64,000 nt of DNA. It comes from Planctomycetota bacterium. Its GTDB lineage: Bacteria; Planctomycetota; Phycisphaerae; SM23-33. The notes below the pieces were generated by a model that ran no database searches, was not told where the DNA came from, and saw only the letters and a program-made list of their open reading frames with translations. Where the stretch lies: contig JAKJER010000001.1 of the NCBI GenBank assembly GCA_022705325.1, forward strand, positions 62,001 through 126,000, in the 5' to 3' direction. Every line of letters begins with the position of its first letter. Position 1 is the first letter of the stretch. This document shows, one piece after another, positions 33,886 through 41,474 of the stretch. The translations under genes and the position numbers were made by a program.

Positions 33886-35259
33886 ATGGATCCCGTGTTG
33901 CTCGCGCGATGGAAGTTTGCCCTGACGGCGGGGTTTCACTTTCTGTTCCCGCCGCTGACGATCGGGTTGGCCTGGGTGCTGTGCTGGCTGTTGTGGAAGC
34001 ATTATCGCACCGGGGCGGAGGTGTACGGCCGGCTGGGCAGGTTCTGGCTTCGCCTGTTCGCCATCAGCTTCGTCATCGGCGTGGTCACGGGGATCACGCT
34101 GGAGTTTCAATTCGGCACGAACTGGTCGCAGTACTCGCGGTTCGTGGGCGACATCTTCGGGGCGCCGCTGGCGGCGGAGGGCATCTTCAGCTTCTTCCTG
34201 GAGTCCACGTTCGTCGGCGTGCTGATCTTCGGCTGGGGGCGGGTCAGCCGGAAGACCACCTGGTTCGCGTCGCTCATGGTTGCGGTCGGGGCGACGCTGT
34301 CGGCCTTCTGGATCATCGTGGCCAACTCCTGGATGCAGACGCCCGCGGGCTTCAAGATCGCCAACGGGCGGGCGGAGCTGGTGGACTTCTGGGCGGCGGC
34401 CTTCAACCCCTCGACCCTGCCGCGGTACCTGCACACGGTGGACGCCGCGCTGATCACGGGCGGGATGTTCGTCACCGGGATCGGCGCGTACATGATGCTC
34501 AAGGGCCGGCAGATCGAGATGGCCCGCCGGTCCGTGAAGGCGGGCCTGTGCGTGACGCTGGCGGCGGCCCTGTTGCAGTTCGGCCTGGGGCACTACCACG
34601 CGGTGCAGGTGGCCCACACCCAGCCGGAGAAGCTGGCGGCCTTCGAGGGCTTGTTCGAGACGCAGAAACAGGCCCCGGCCCTTCTGTTCGGCATCCCCGA
34701 CGAGAAGACCGGAACCGTCAGCCACGCCGTTCGCATCCCCGGCCTGCTGAGCCTGATGGCTTTCGGCGACGCCGACGCGGAAGTCAAGGGCCTCAACGAC
34801 TTCCCCCGCTCGAACTGGCCTCCATTGGCGATGACCTTCTATCCGTTCCACCTGATGGTCCTGCTGGGCGGGTGGTTCGTCGTCCTGCCCGCGATGGGGC
34901 TGGTGCTGTTCCGCCGTCGCCTCCAGGGCGGGTCCAGGTGGTTGCTGTGGGTGATGGTCCTGTCCATTCCCCTGCCCTTCATCGCCAACGAGCTGGGGTG
35001 GATCGCGGCCGAGGTCGGGCGCCAGCCCTGGATCGTCTATGGCGTGATGCGGACGGCGGACGCAGCCAGCCCCGTGGCGGTCGTGCCGGCCGGGCAGATC
35101 CTGGCGGCCATCATCCTGCTGTCACTGGTCTACCTGGCGCTGCTGGGCGTGTGGTTCCATCTCATCAGGCGGACGATAGCGAAGGAGCTGGAGTCGCCCG
35201 AGCCCGGACCGATCCAGGCGGCCGTAAGCGAAACGACGAGTCCACGAATCAGCGAATAG
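33886..35259 (+). CDS. cydA: Cytochrome bd oxidase subunit I
   Basis: A 457-residue quinol oxidase subunit carrying hemes b558, b595 and d. His18 (TAGFHFLFPPLTIG), Glu98 and Glu106 (LAAEGIFSFFLESTF), His at YLHTVDAALITGG and the GWIAAEVGRQPW motif are intact. The Q-loop is of the short type. It gives high-affinity O2 removal coupled to proton motive force in an otherwise anaerobic setting. The C-terminal tail (ETTSPRISE) is encoded by an 8-nt repeat stretch of the CACGAATC family. cydB follows 6 nt downstream. Confidence 0.96.
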   Translation: MDPVLLARWKFALTAGFHFLFPPLTIGLAWVLCWLLWKHYRTGAEVYGRLGRFWLRLFAISFVIGVVTGITLEFQFGTNWSQYSRFVGDIFGAPLAAEGIFSFFLESTFVGVLIFGWGRVSRKTTWFASLMVAVGATLSAFWIIVANSWMQTPAGFKIANGRAELVDFWAAAFNPSTLPRYLHTVDAALITGGMFVTGIGAYMMLKGRQIEMARRSVKAGLCVTLAAALLQFGLGHYHAVQVAHTQPEKLAAFEGLFETQKQAPALLFGIPDEKTGTVSHAVRIPGLLSLMAFGDADAEVKGLNDFPRSNWPPLAMTFYPFHLMVLLGGWFVVLPAMGLVLFRRRLQGGSRWLLWVMVLSIPLPFIANELGWIAAEVGRQPWIVYGVMRTADAASPVAVVPAGQILAAIILLSLVYLALLGVWFHLIRRTIAKELESPEPGPIQAAVSETTSPRISE

Positions 35260-35262
35260 CGA
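35236..35262. repeat. Short 8-nt repeat stretch (CACGAATC family) at the cydA-cydB junction
   Basis: Degenerate 8-nt units (CGACGAGT, CCACGAAT, CAGCGAAT, AGCGACCC) cover the last CydA codons and the cydB ribosome-binding region. The same unit family forms the array before etfA at 39889. Confidence 0.5.
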
Positions 35263-35265
35263 CCC

Positions 35266-36288
35266 ATGGAAATCACAGTCCTCCAATTCATCTGGTTCAT
35301 CCTCCTGTTCGTGCTGCTGGGCGGCTACGCGATGCTGGACGGGTTTGACCTGGGCATCGGGGTATGGCACCTGTGGGCGAGGGCGGAGGATCGCCGGTCT
35401 CTGCTGGACGCCATCCGCCCGGTATGGGACGGCAACGAGGTATGGCTGCTGACGGCCGGGGGCGCGATGTTCGCGGCCTTCCCGCCGGTATACGCCAGCG
35501 TGTTCTCGGGCCTGTACCTGGCGCTGACGCTGCTGCTGGTGGGCCTGATCGCCCGCGCATCGGCGGTGGAGTTTCGCGACAAGGAGGAGGCGCCTTCGTG
35601 GCGGCGGTTCTGGGACGTCTGCTTCGCCGCGGGCAGCATCGTGCCCGCGCTGCTGCTGGGCGTGGCGATGGGCAACATTCTTCGCGGGCTTCCGCTGGAC
35701 GCCTCGGGGAACTTCACCGGCTCGTTCTTCTCGCTGCTTAACCCCTACGCGCTGCTGTGCGGGCTGCTGGGCCTGGCGGTGATCGCCGCGCACGGCGCCC
35801 TTTACGCCGTCCTGCGGACGCCGGCTCCCCTGGCCATCCGGGCGCGGCGCTGGGCCCGCCTGGCGTTGCAGGCGGCGCTGCTGCTGTTCGGGCTGGCTGC
35901 CGCCGTCACGATCCTGACCCAGCGGCACCTGCTGACCAACTACGATCGCCTGCCGGTGCTATGGGCGGTCCCGCTGGCGACGGCCCTGGCGCTGTCGGGC
36001 GCGGCCGCCTACAACCGGCGCGACAAGGCCCGCCCCGCCTTCGCCGCCTCCTGTGCGGGCGTGCTGGGACTGCTGGCGACGGCCGCCGTGGGCCTGTTCC
36101 CCACCCTCGTGCCGGCCAGCAACAACGCCGCCTTGAGCCTGACGGCCGCCAACTCCTCGTCTTCCGAACTGACGCTGCGAATCATGTTCATCTTCGCCCT
36201 GGTTGGGATGCCGATCGTGATCGGCTACAATGTCTGGGCGTACCGTTTGTGGGCGACCCAACAGAAAGGAACCTCACGTGATTACTGA
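35266..36288 (+). CDS. cydB: Cytochrome bd oxidase subunit II
   Basis: A 340-residue membrane subunit partner of CydA. It opens with FIWFILLFVLLGGYAMLDGFDLGIG, the conserved CydB start, followed by RPVWDGNEVWLLTAGGAMFAAFP, and contains about eight to nine helices. Length is typical (~335-380). ATG 35266 starts 6 nt after cydA, with no separate promoter, so they form one transcript; the next gene (ferritin) overlaps its 3' end by 11 nt. No cydX-like small gene or cydDC was seen nearby. Confidence 0.95.
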   Translation: MEITVLQFIWFILLFVLLGGYAMLDGFDLGIGVWHLWARAEDRRSLLDAIRPVWDGNEVWLLTAGGAMFAAFPPVYASVFSGLYLALTLLLVGLIARASAVEFRDKEEAPSWRRFWDVCFAAGSIVPALLLGVAMGNILRGLPLDASGNFTGSFFSLLNPYALLCGLLGLAVIAAHGALYAVLRTPAPLAIRARRWARLALQAALLLFGLAAAVTILTQRHLLTNYDRLPVLWAVPLATALALSGAAAYNRRDKARPAFAASCAGVLGLLATAAVGLFPTLVPASNNAALSLTAANSSSSELTLRIMFIFALVGMPIVIGYNVWAYRLWATQQKGTSRDY

Positions 36289-36766
36289 CAAGATGCAAGC
36301 CGCGCTGAACGCGCAAATGAACGCCGAAATGTATTCCTCGTACCTGTACCTGTCGATGGCTGCCTATTTCGAGTCCAAGAACCTGCAGGGCTTCGCCCAC
36401 TGGATGCACCAGCAGGCCAGGGAGGAATGGGCCCATGCCATGAAGTTCTACAAGTTCATCAACGACCGGATGGGGCGGGTGATCGTCCGCGAGATCGAGG
36501 CCCCCAAGACCGAGTGGGCCTCGGTGCTGGAAGTGTTTGAGGACGTAGCCGTCCACGAGGCCAAGGTGACCGCCCTGATCGGCAAGCTGGTGGAGCAGGC
36601 CTCCGCGGAGAAGGACCACGCCACGGGTGTCTTCCTGAACTGGTTCGTCCAGGAACAGGTCGAGGAAGAGGCCAGCGCCGACTATATCGTCCAGACTCTG
36701 CGGGCGATCGGGGACTCGGTCGGCGGGCTGTACCAGCTCGACCACCGCCTGGGCAAGCGCGAGTGA
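36278..36766 (+). CDS. ftnA: Ferritin
   Basis: A 162-residue bacterial non-heme ferritin that oxidises Fe(II) with O2 or H2O2 and stores it as mineral in a 24-mer. Ferroxidase ligands are visible: Glu in NAQMNAEMYSSYLYL, Glu/His in REEWAHAMKFYKF, and FVQEQVEEEASAD. GTG start at 36278 follows AAAGGAACC and overlaps the end of cydB by 11 nt, so it is translationally coupled to the bd oxidase operon. Sequestering iron next to an O2-consuming oxidase suppresses Fenton chemistry. Confidence 0.94.
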   Translation: MITDKMQAALNAQMNAEMYSSYLYLSMAAYFESKNLQGFAHWMHQQAREEWAHAMKFYKFINDRMGRVIVREIEAPKTEWASVLEVFEDVAVHEAKVTALIGKLVEQASAEKDHATGVFLNWFVQEQVEEEASADYIVQTLRAIGDSVGGLYQLDHRLGKRE

Positions 36767-36807
36767 CCCGTGTACGATCCTGAACCCTGCAAGACCGGGA
36801 GACAGAT

Positions 36808-37296
36808 ATGGCGATTACCTTCAACGCGGACGAGATTTTCGAGATAGCCACAACGATCGAGCGAAACGGCGCCAGCTTCTATCGCCGCACCGCCGAGGCT
36901 GCCAAGGACAAGGGGACCCAGGACGTGCTGCTGTCGCTGGCGGTAATGGAAGACGACCACCTGCGACGGTTCGCGGCCATGCGGTCCCGGCTGGAGGAGA
37001 ACAAAAAGCAGGCCACCGTCTTCGACCCCGAGGGCGACGCGGCCAAGTATCTCCAGGCCATGGCCAACGGCAGGGTCTTCGACCTTCGCGTCAACCCCGC
37101 CAAGCTGGTCACCGGGCAGGAGACGCCCCAGCAGGTCCTCAAGACCGCCATCGGTCTGGAGAAGGACTCGATCGTCTTCTATCTCGGCATGAGGGACCTG
37201 GTTCCGGACGCCGCCGGCAAGGAAGACATCGAGGCCATCATCCGCGAGGAGATGGCCCACATCACCACGCTGAGCAAGCGCCTGGGCGAGCTGTAG
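36808..37296 (+). CDS. Ferritin-like/rubrerythrin-like diiron protein
   Basis: A 162-residue protein built of two helical hairpins with spaced Glu and Glu-x-x-His motifs: EIATTIERNGASFYR, VMEDDHLRRF, IGLEKDSIVFYLG and IREEMAHITTLSKR. This is the ferritin-like fold of the rubrerythrin family but without a C-terminal rubredoxin domain. Likely a peroxide-reducing or iron-handling diiron protein. ATG 36808 follows GGGAGA. It comes 41 nt after ferritin and ends in a strong hairpin terminator, so it is probably the last gene of the cydAB-ferritin transcript. Confidence 0.85.
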   Translation: MAITFNADEIFEIATTIERNGASFYRRTAEAAKDKGTQDVLLSLAVMEDDHLRRFAAMRSRLEENKKQATVFDPEGDAAKYLQAMANGRVFDLRVNPAKLVTGQETPQQVLKTAIGLEKDSIVFYLGMRDLVPDAAGKEDIEAIIREEMAHITTLSKRLGEL

Positions 37297-37324
37297 GCCC
37301 CGCGCCGAGCCGTGCAGGACGTTG

Positions 37325-37361
37325 CCGGGCAGACCCCGCTTTGCGGGCGGGGCCTGCCCGG
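37325..37361 (+). terminator. Terminator after the cydAB-ferritin operon
   Basis: A 14-bp stem CCGGGCAGACCCCG (37325-37338) / CGGGGCCTGCCCGG (37348-37361) with one A-C mismatch and a 9-nt loop, followed by ATTGTT. Confidence 0.6.
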
Positions 37362-37469
37362 ATTGTTCGCGCAGGGCCCCTCCCCGCCGCCGGCAGAAGC
37401 TGCTAGGCCCGCGATTCGTCGCGTGGTAAGATGGCGGGCGAACCCAAGGCGAAGGAGATGCCCCGCACC

Positions 37470-38696
37470 ATGACCGTGCATGAGACATTCAAAGCCGTTC
37501 CCGTCACCGACCGCATCTACTGGGTGGGCGCCGTCGACCGGACTGTCCGCGACTTCCACGGCTACCTGACCAGCCGCGGGACCACCTATAACGCGTTCCT
37601 GATCGTCGACGACGTCGTGACGCTGGTGGACACGGTGAAGAAGCCGTTCCACGACGAGATGATGGCCCGAATCGCGTCGGTGATCGACCCGGGCAAGATC
37701 CGCTACGTGATCTCCAACCATTCCGAGATGGACCACACCGGGTGCCTGCCGGACGTGATCCGCTCGGTCCGGCCCGAGAAGCTGTTCGCCTCGACCATGG
37801 GCGCCAAGGCCATCGAGGACCACTTCCACCTGGGCCATCCCATCGAGGTGGTCAAGGACGGCCTGGAGGTGAGCCTGGGCAAGCTGAGCCTGGTCTTCGC
37901 CGAAACGCGGATGTGTCATTGGCCCGACTCCATGTTCAGCTACGTCCCGCAGGAGCAGCTCCTGTTCTCGCAGGACGGGTTCGGCATGCACCTGGCCGGC
38001 GACCATCGGTTCGACGACGAGTGCGACCTGGCCGTCATGGACGTCGAGGCGGCCAAGTACTACGCCAACATCCTCCTGCCGCTGTCGTCGTTCATCCTCA
38101 AGACGCTGGAGAAGGTGGGGCAACTGGGCTGGAAGCTCCGCATCGTCGCCCCGGACCACGGTCCCATCTGGCGCAAGCACGTGGATCGGATCCTGGGCGA
38201 CTACGCCCGCTGGGCCCGCCAGGCGCCCACCGACAAGGCGGTCGTCGTCTTCGACACCATGTGGGGCAGCACCCGGGAGATGGCCCGCGCGGTGGCGGAG
38301 GGACTCCAGGCCGGCGGGGCCCAGCCGCGACTGATGCCGCTGGCCGAAAGCCACCGCAGCGACGTGGCCACCGAACTGCTGGAGGCCGGCGCCCTGCTGG
38401 TCGGCTCGCCCACCATCAACAACATGCTCTTTCCGACGCTGGCCGACACGCTGAGCTACCTCCAGGGCCTCAAGCGCAAGAACCTGGCCGGGGCGGCCTT
38501 CGGCTCGCACGGCTGGAGCGGCGAGGGCGCCAAACAGGTCCACGAAATCCTCACCCGGATGGGCGTGGACCTGGTCCAGGACAAGCCCCTCCAGTGCAAG
38601 TACGTTCCCGACGAGAACGTCCTGGGCCAGTGCCGCGAGCTGGGACAGGCCGTGGCGGAGAAGGTAAAAGCGAAGATCGCAGAGGCTGGGGCGTAG
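37470..38696 (+). CDS. fprA: Flavodiiron protein (rubredoxin:oxygen oxidoreductase)
   Basis: A 408-residue class A flavodiiron protein reducing O2 to water (or NO to N2O). The metallo-beta-lactamase-like domain carries HSEMDHTG (His84, Glu86, Asp88, His89) plus later ligands in ETRMCHWPD, DGFGMHL and APDHGPIW; the C-terminal flavodoxin (~residue 255 on) has FDTMWGSTREMA for FMN and GSPTINNM. No fused rubredoxin, so the donor is separate. Start ATG 37470 is preferred, with AAGGAG upstream; ATG 37458 and 37431 are in frame. It stands after the terminator at 37361, with its own TAAGAT -10 candidate (37427-37432). Confidence 0.94.
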   Translation: MTVHETFKAVPVTDRIYWVGAVDRTVRDFHGYLTSRGTTYNAFLIVDDVVTLVDTVKKPFHDEMMARIASVIDPGKIRYVISNHSEMDHTGCLPDVIRSVRPEKLFASTMGAKAIEDHFHLGHPIEVVKDGLEVSLGKLSLVFAETRMCHWPDSMFSYVPQEQLLFSQDGFGMHLAGDHRFDDECDLAVMDVEAAKYYANILLPLSSFILKTLEKVGQLGWKLRIVAPDHGPIWRKHVDRILGDYARWARQAPTDKAVVVFDTMWGSTREMARAVAEGLQAGGAQPRLMPLAESHRSDVATELLEAGALLVGSPTINNMLFPTLADTLSYLQGLKRKNLAGAAFGSHGWSGEGAKQVHEILTRMGVDLVQDKPLQCKYVPDENVLGQCRELGQAVAEKVKAKIAEAGA

Positions 38697-38754
38697 GCCA
38701 TCGGGCATTCCTCACAAAACCCATCGGGTCTTTCGGCCCCGGGTGCAAATCGCC

Positions 38755-38783
38755 TTGACAGCCCCCATGGCGATTCGTAGTAT
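38755..38783 (+). promoter_or_regulatory. Promoter of the etfBA-acyl-CoA dehydrogenase transcript
   Basis: TTGACA (38755-38760), exactly 17 nt, TAGTAT (38778-38783). It predicts a ~160-nt leader before the etfB start. Confidence 0.65.
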
Positions 38784-38802
38784 TTGCGGGCTACAGGTGC
38801 GG

Positions 38803-38823
38803 CGGTCCGCCGAGTGCGGACCG
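38803..38823 (+). promoter_or_regulatory. Leader hairpin upstream of etfB
   Basis: A perfect 8-bp stem CGGTCCGC / GCGGACCG with a CGAGT loop lies ~20 nt after the predicted transcription start. The long leader could hold an RNA regulator, but I recognise no riboswitch family. Confidence 0.35.
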
Positions 38824-38950
38824 TCGTCGTTGACAGGGAGCGAGACAGGAACACCCCCCTCGCTTCGCACTCCCGGCCGGGCAGGTCATGTCGGCTGGGC
38901 CGGCCTCGCCGCCGGCGGGACTGAAGATCACGAACACGCGGGAGCCAGAC

Positions 38951-39874
38951 GTGGGATACAACTGTGTAGTGTGCGTCAAGCAGGTGCCGGACACCAAGCG
39001 GATCACCGGGCAGGCCATGAAGGACGACGGCACGGTCAACCGGGCCGCCCTGCCGGCGATCTTCAACTTTGAGGACCTCAACGCCCTGGAGGAGGCGCTG
39101 GCCATCCGCGACGCCCACGGCGGGACGGTCACCGTCGTGACCATGGGCCTGCCGACGGCCTGCGAGGTCCTTCGCGAGTCGCTCTACCGCGGCGCCGACC
39201 GCGCCATCCTCATCACCGACCGCCGGGCCGCCGCCAGCGACACCCTGGCCACCAGCTACATCCTCTCCTGCGCGGTCAAGAAGCTCGGCGCCGACATCGT
39301 GCTGTGCGGGCGCCAGGCCATCGACGGCGACACCGCCCAGGTGGGCCCGCAGTTGGCCGAGAAGCTCGGCTGCCCCGTCATCACCTACCTCGAGCAGATC
39401 GTCAGCCTCCAGGGCCGGCGGATCGAGGTCCGGCGCAGCGTGGGCAACGGGCACGAGGTGGTGGCCTGCGAGTTGCCCGTCCTGCTGACGGTCATGGAGA
39501 CCGCCAACACCCCCCGCCCCCAGGCCGCCAGGCGGGTGATGAAGTACAAGAAGGCCCGCAGCCTGGCCGAGGTGCAGAAGTTGGCCGACGAGGCCATGAA
39601 GAACGACTACGAGGACTACACCGCCGAGCTGAAGGCGGGCCAGGTCGAGCAGTATTGCGCCAAGCTGGACCAGCGCGGGCTGCTGATCGAGCAGTGGGGC
39701 CTGGACGACATCGGCGCCGACCTGGCCTGGTGCGGGCGCGACGGCAGCCCGACCAAGGTCCACCGCATCCAGGCCGTCGTGCTCAAGGGCGGAACGTACA
39801 AGGAACTGCCCCCGACCGACGAGGGAATGGCAACGCTGGCGCGGGAACTGATCGAGGACCACACCATCGGCTAA
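38951..39874 (+). CDS. etfB: Electron transfer flavoprotein, beta subunit
   Basis: A 307-residue EtfB, AMP/FAD-binding partner of EtfA. It begins YNCVVCVKQVPDTKRI, contains LEEALAIRDAHGG, ADIVLCGRQAIDGDTAQVGPQ and the adenine-binding VACELPVLLTVM. It is ~45 residues longer than common EtfB at the C-terminus, as in Etf groups linked to anaerobic or bifurcating acyl-CoA dehydrogenases; that assignment is inference. GTG 38951 follows CGGGAG; longer in-frame starts upstream look non-coding. etfA follows after an 8-nt repeat array. Confidence 0.93.
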   Translation: MGYNCVVCVKQVPDTKRITGQAMKDDGTVNRAALPAIFNFEDLNALEEALAIRDAHGGTVTVVTMGLPTACEVLRESLYRGADRAILITDRRAAASDTLATSYILSCAVKKLGADIVLCGRQAIDGDTAQVGPQLAEKLGCPVITYLEQIVSLQGRRIEVRRSVGNGHEVVACELPVLLTVMETANTPRPQAARRVMKYKKARSLAEVQKLADEAMKNDYEDYTAELKAGQVEQYCAKLDQRGLLIEQWGLDDIGADLAWCGRDGSPTKVHRIQAVVLKGGTYKELPPTDEGMATLARELIEDHTIG

Positions 39875-39888
39875 GCCACTGGCCAAGA

Positions 39889-39928
39889 CACGAATCCACG
39901 AATCCACGAGTTAACGAATCAACGAGAA
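39889..39928. repeat. 8-nt tandem array (CACGAATC) before etfA
   Basis: Five 8-nt units (CACGAATC twice, CACGAGTT, AACGAATC, AACGAGAA) fill the etfB-etfA gap. The last unit, GAGAAG, is the only Shine-Dalgarno-like sequence before the etfA ATG at 39933. Confidence 0.85.
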
Positions 39929-39932
39929 GAGC

Positions 39933-40991
39933 ATGATCGAAGTAAACCGAGCCGGCGAAGTATGGGTGTTCGCGGAACAGGAAGACGGGCAGCTCTCCGA
40001 GGTGCCGCTGGAACTGCTCAGCAAGGGGCGCGAGCTGGCGGATATCCTGAAGGTGCCGCTGGCCGGCGTGCTGCTGGGCGACAAGCGGGTGGAGAGCCTC
40101 CACGGCGCGCTCGTCAGCCACGGCTGCGACAAGGTCTACCTGGTCAGCGACCCGGTGCTGGGACACTACCAGAGCGACCCGTACCGGCGCGTGATCTGCC
40201 GGCTCATCGAGCAGTACAAGCCGCAGATCGTGCTGTACGGGGCCACGCCCATCGGGCGGGACCTCGCCCCGACCGTCGCCAGCGCCATGAAGTGCGGGCT
40301 GACCGCCGACTGCACCGACCTTCAGATCGGCGACCACAAGCCCCCCGGCAGCGACGTGACGCACAAGAACCTGCTGCTGCAGATCCGCCCGGCCTTCGGG
40401 GGCAACATCATCGCCACCATCGTCAACTACGACCGCTGGCCCCAGATGGCCACCGTCCGCGAGGGCGTGATGATCATGCCGACCGCCGACGCCTCGCGCA
40501 AGGGCGAGGTCGTCCGCTGCCAGGCGGGCCTGGAGGGCTACAAGGCGCCGCTGGAGATCATCGAGACCCACCGCAAGCCCAAGCGGGTGAACCTGAAGGC
40601 CGCCCGCATCATCGTCGCCGGCGGGGCGGGCGTGGGCAGCAAAGAGAGCTTCAAGCTCATCTGGGACCTGGCCCACTGCCTGGGGGCGGCCGTCGGCGGC
40701 AGCCGGGCGGCCGTCGACCTGGGCTACGTCGACCACGACCACCAGGTGGGACAGACCGGCACGACGGTCCGCCCCGCGCTGTACATCGCCGCGGGCATCA
40801 GCGGCGCCGTCCAGCACCGCGCGGGCATGGAAGGGGCCGCCAAGATCGTGGCGATCAACTCCGACCCGGACGCCCCGATCTTCCAGGTGGCCCACTACGG
40901 CATCGTGGGCGATCTGAACGTGGTCCTGCCCAGGATGATCAAGGCCATCCGCAGCGGGGCGGGAACCATCGAGCAGGCCCTGAAAGCATAG
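39933..40991 (+). CDS. etfA: Electron transfer flavoprotein, alpha subunit
   Basis: A 352-residue FAD-binding EtfA. The C-terminal FAD domain shows [48 protein letters not shown] and [11 protein letters not shown], all canonical. Pairs with EtfB to take electrons from the acyl-CoA dehydrogenase encoded downstream and pass them to a quinone reductase, or in bifurcating systems to ferredoxin. Its ribosome-binding region is supplied by an 8-nt repeat array, and a 9-nt repeat array begins 3 nt after its stop. Confidence 0.95.
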   Translation: MIEVNRAGEVWVFAEQEDGQLSEVPLELLSKGRELADILKVPLAGVLLGDKRVESLHGALVSHGCDKVYLVSDPVLGHYQSDPYRRVICRLIEQYKPQIVLYGATPIGRDLAPTVASAMKCGLTADCTDLQIGDHKPPGSDVTHKNLLLQIRPAFGGNIIATIVNYDRWPQMATVREGVMIMPTADASRKGEVVRCQAGLEGYKAPLEIIETHRKPKRVNLKAARIIVAGGAGVGSKESFKLIWDLAHCLGAAVGGSRAAVDLGYVDHDHQVGQTGTTVRPALYIAAGISGAVQHRAGMEGAAKIVAINSDPDAPIFQVAHYGIVGDLNVVLPRMIKAIRSGAGTIEQALKA

Positions 40992-40993
40992 TC

Positions 40994-41038
40994 CACGAAT
41001 TGCACGAATTGCACGAATTGCGCGAATTACACGAGTTA
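40994..41038. repeat. 9-nt tandem array (CACGAATTG), left flank of GxxExxY gene
   Basis: Five 9-nt units (CACGAATTG three times, CGCGAATTA, CACGAGTTA) begin 3 nt after the etfA stop codon and end 14 nt before the GxxExxY start. Confidence 0.92.
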
Positions 41039-41051
41039 TAGAGAAAACCGC

Positions 41052-41423
41052 TTGGGCGAAATCCCGCACAAGCAGCTCAGCTACGAGTTGGTCGGGCTGG
41101 CGCAGAAGGTGCACCGAGTGCTGGGACCGGGACTTCCCGAGGCCGTATACCAGCGGGCGTTGTGTTACGAGATTGCGAAGTCGCGGATTCCGTTCGAGAA
41201 CGAGAAGAAGATCGAAGTCTGGTACGAGAGCCACTTGTGCGGTGAGTTTCGCCTGGATCTCGTCGTAGACGGCAAGATTATTCTGGAGTTAAAGGCTGTG
41301 GATGCACTGTGCGACGCCCATACTTCCCAGGTGCTGACCTGCCTGAAGGCAAGCGGGCTTCGATTGGCCATCCTGATGAATTTTGGCGGCAAGAGCTTGG
41401 AGACCAAGCGAGTGCTTCTGTAA
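41052..41423 (+). CDS. GxxExxY family protein (PD-(D/E)xK nuclease fold)
   Basis: A 123-residue protein with the naming motif in HRVLGPGLPEAVYQRAL (Gly27, Glu30, Tyr33). A nuclease-like core follows: FRLDLVVDGKIILELKAVD gives the Asp69 ... Glu79-x-Lys81 arrangement of PD-(D/E)xK enzymes. The family is widespread in Bacteroidetes, Planctomycetes and other phyla, its biological role unknown. Start TTG 41052 is the only plausible one and has no good SD. The gene splits etfA from the acyl-CoA dehydrogenase and is flanked by inverted 9-nt repeats (40994-41038 and 41443-41469), which suggests insertion. Confidence 0.88.
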   Translation: MGEIPHKQLSYELVGLAQKVHRVLGPGLPEAVYQRALCYEIAKSRIPFENEKKIEVWYESHLCGEFRLDLVVDGKIILELKAVDALCDAHTSQVLTCLKASGLRLAILMNFGGKSLETKRVLL

Positions 41424-41442
41424 CGGGTCTCTGGAAACAGTG

Positions 41443-41469
41443 GTAATTCGAATCATTCGTGTAATTGGT
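41443..41469. repeat. Degenerate inverted 9-nt units, right flank of GxxExxY gene
   Basis: Three 9-nt units (GTAATTCGA, ATCATTCGT, GTAATTGGT) each match the reverse complement of the left unit (GCAATTCGT phase) at about 7 of 9 positions. They end 5 nt before the acyl-CoA dehydrogenase ATG. Confidence 0.6.
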
Positions 41470-41474
41470 GGACT

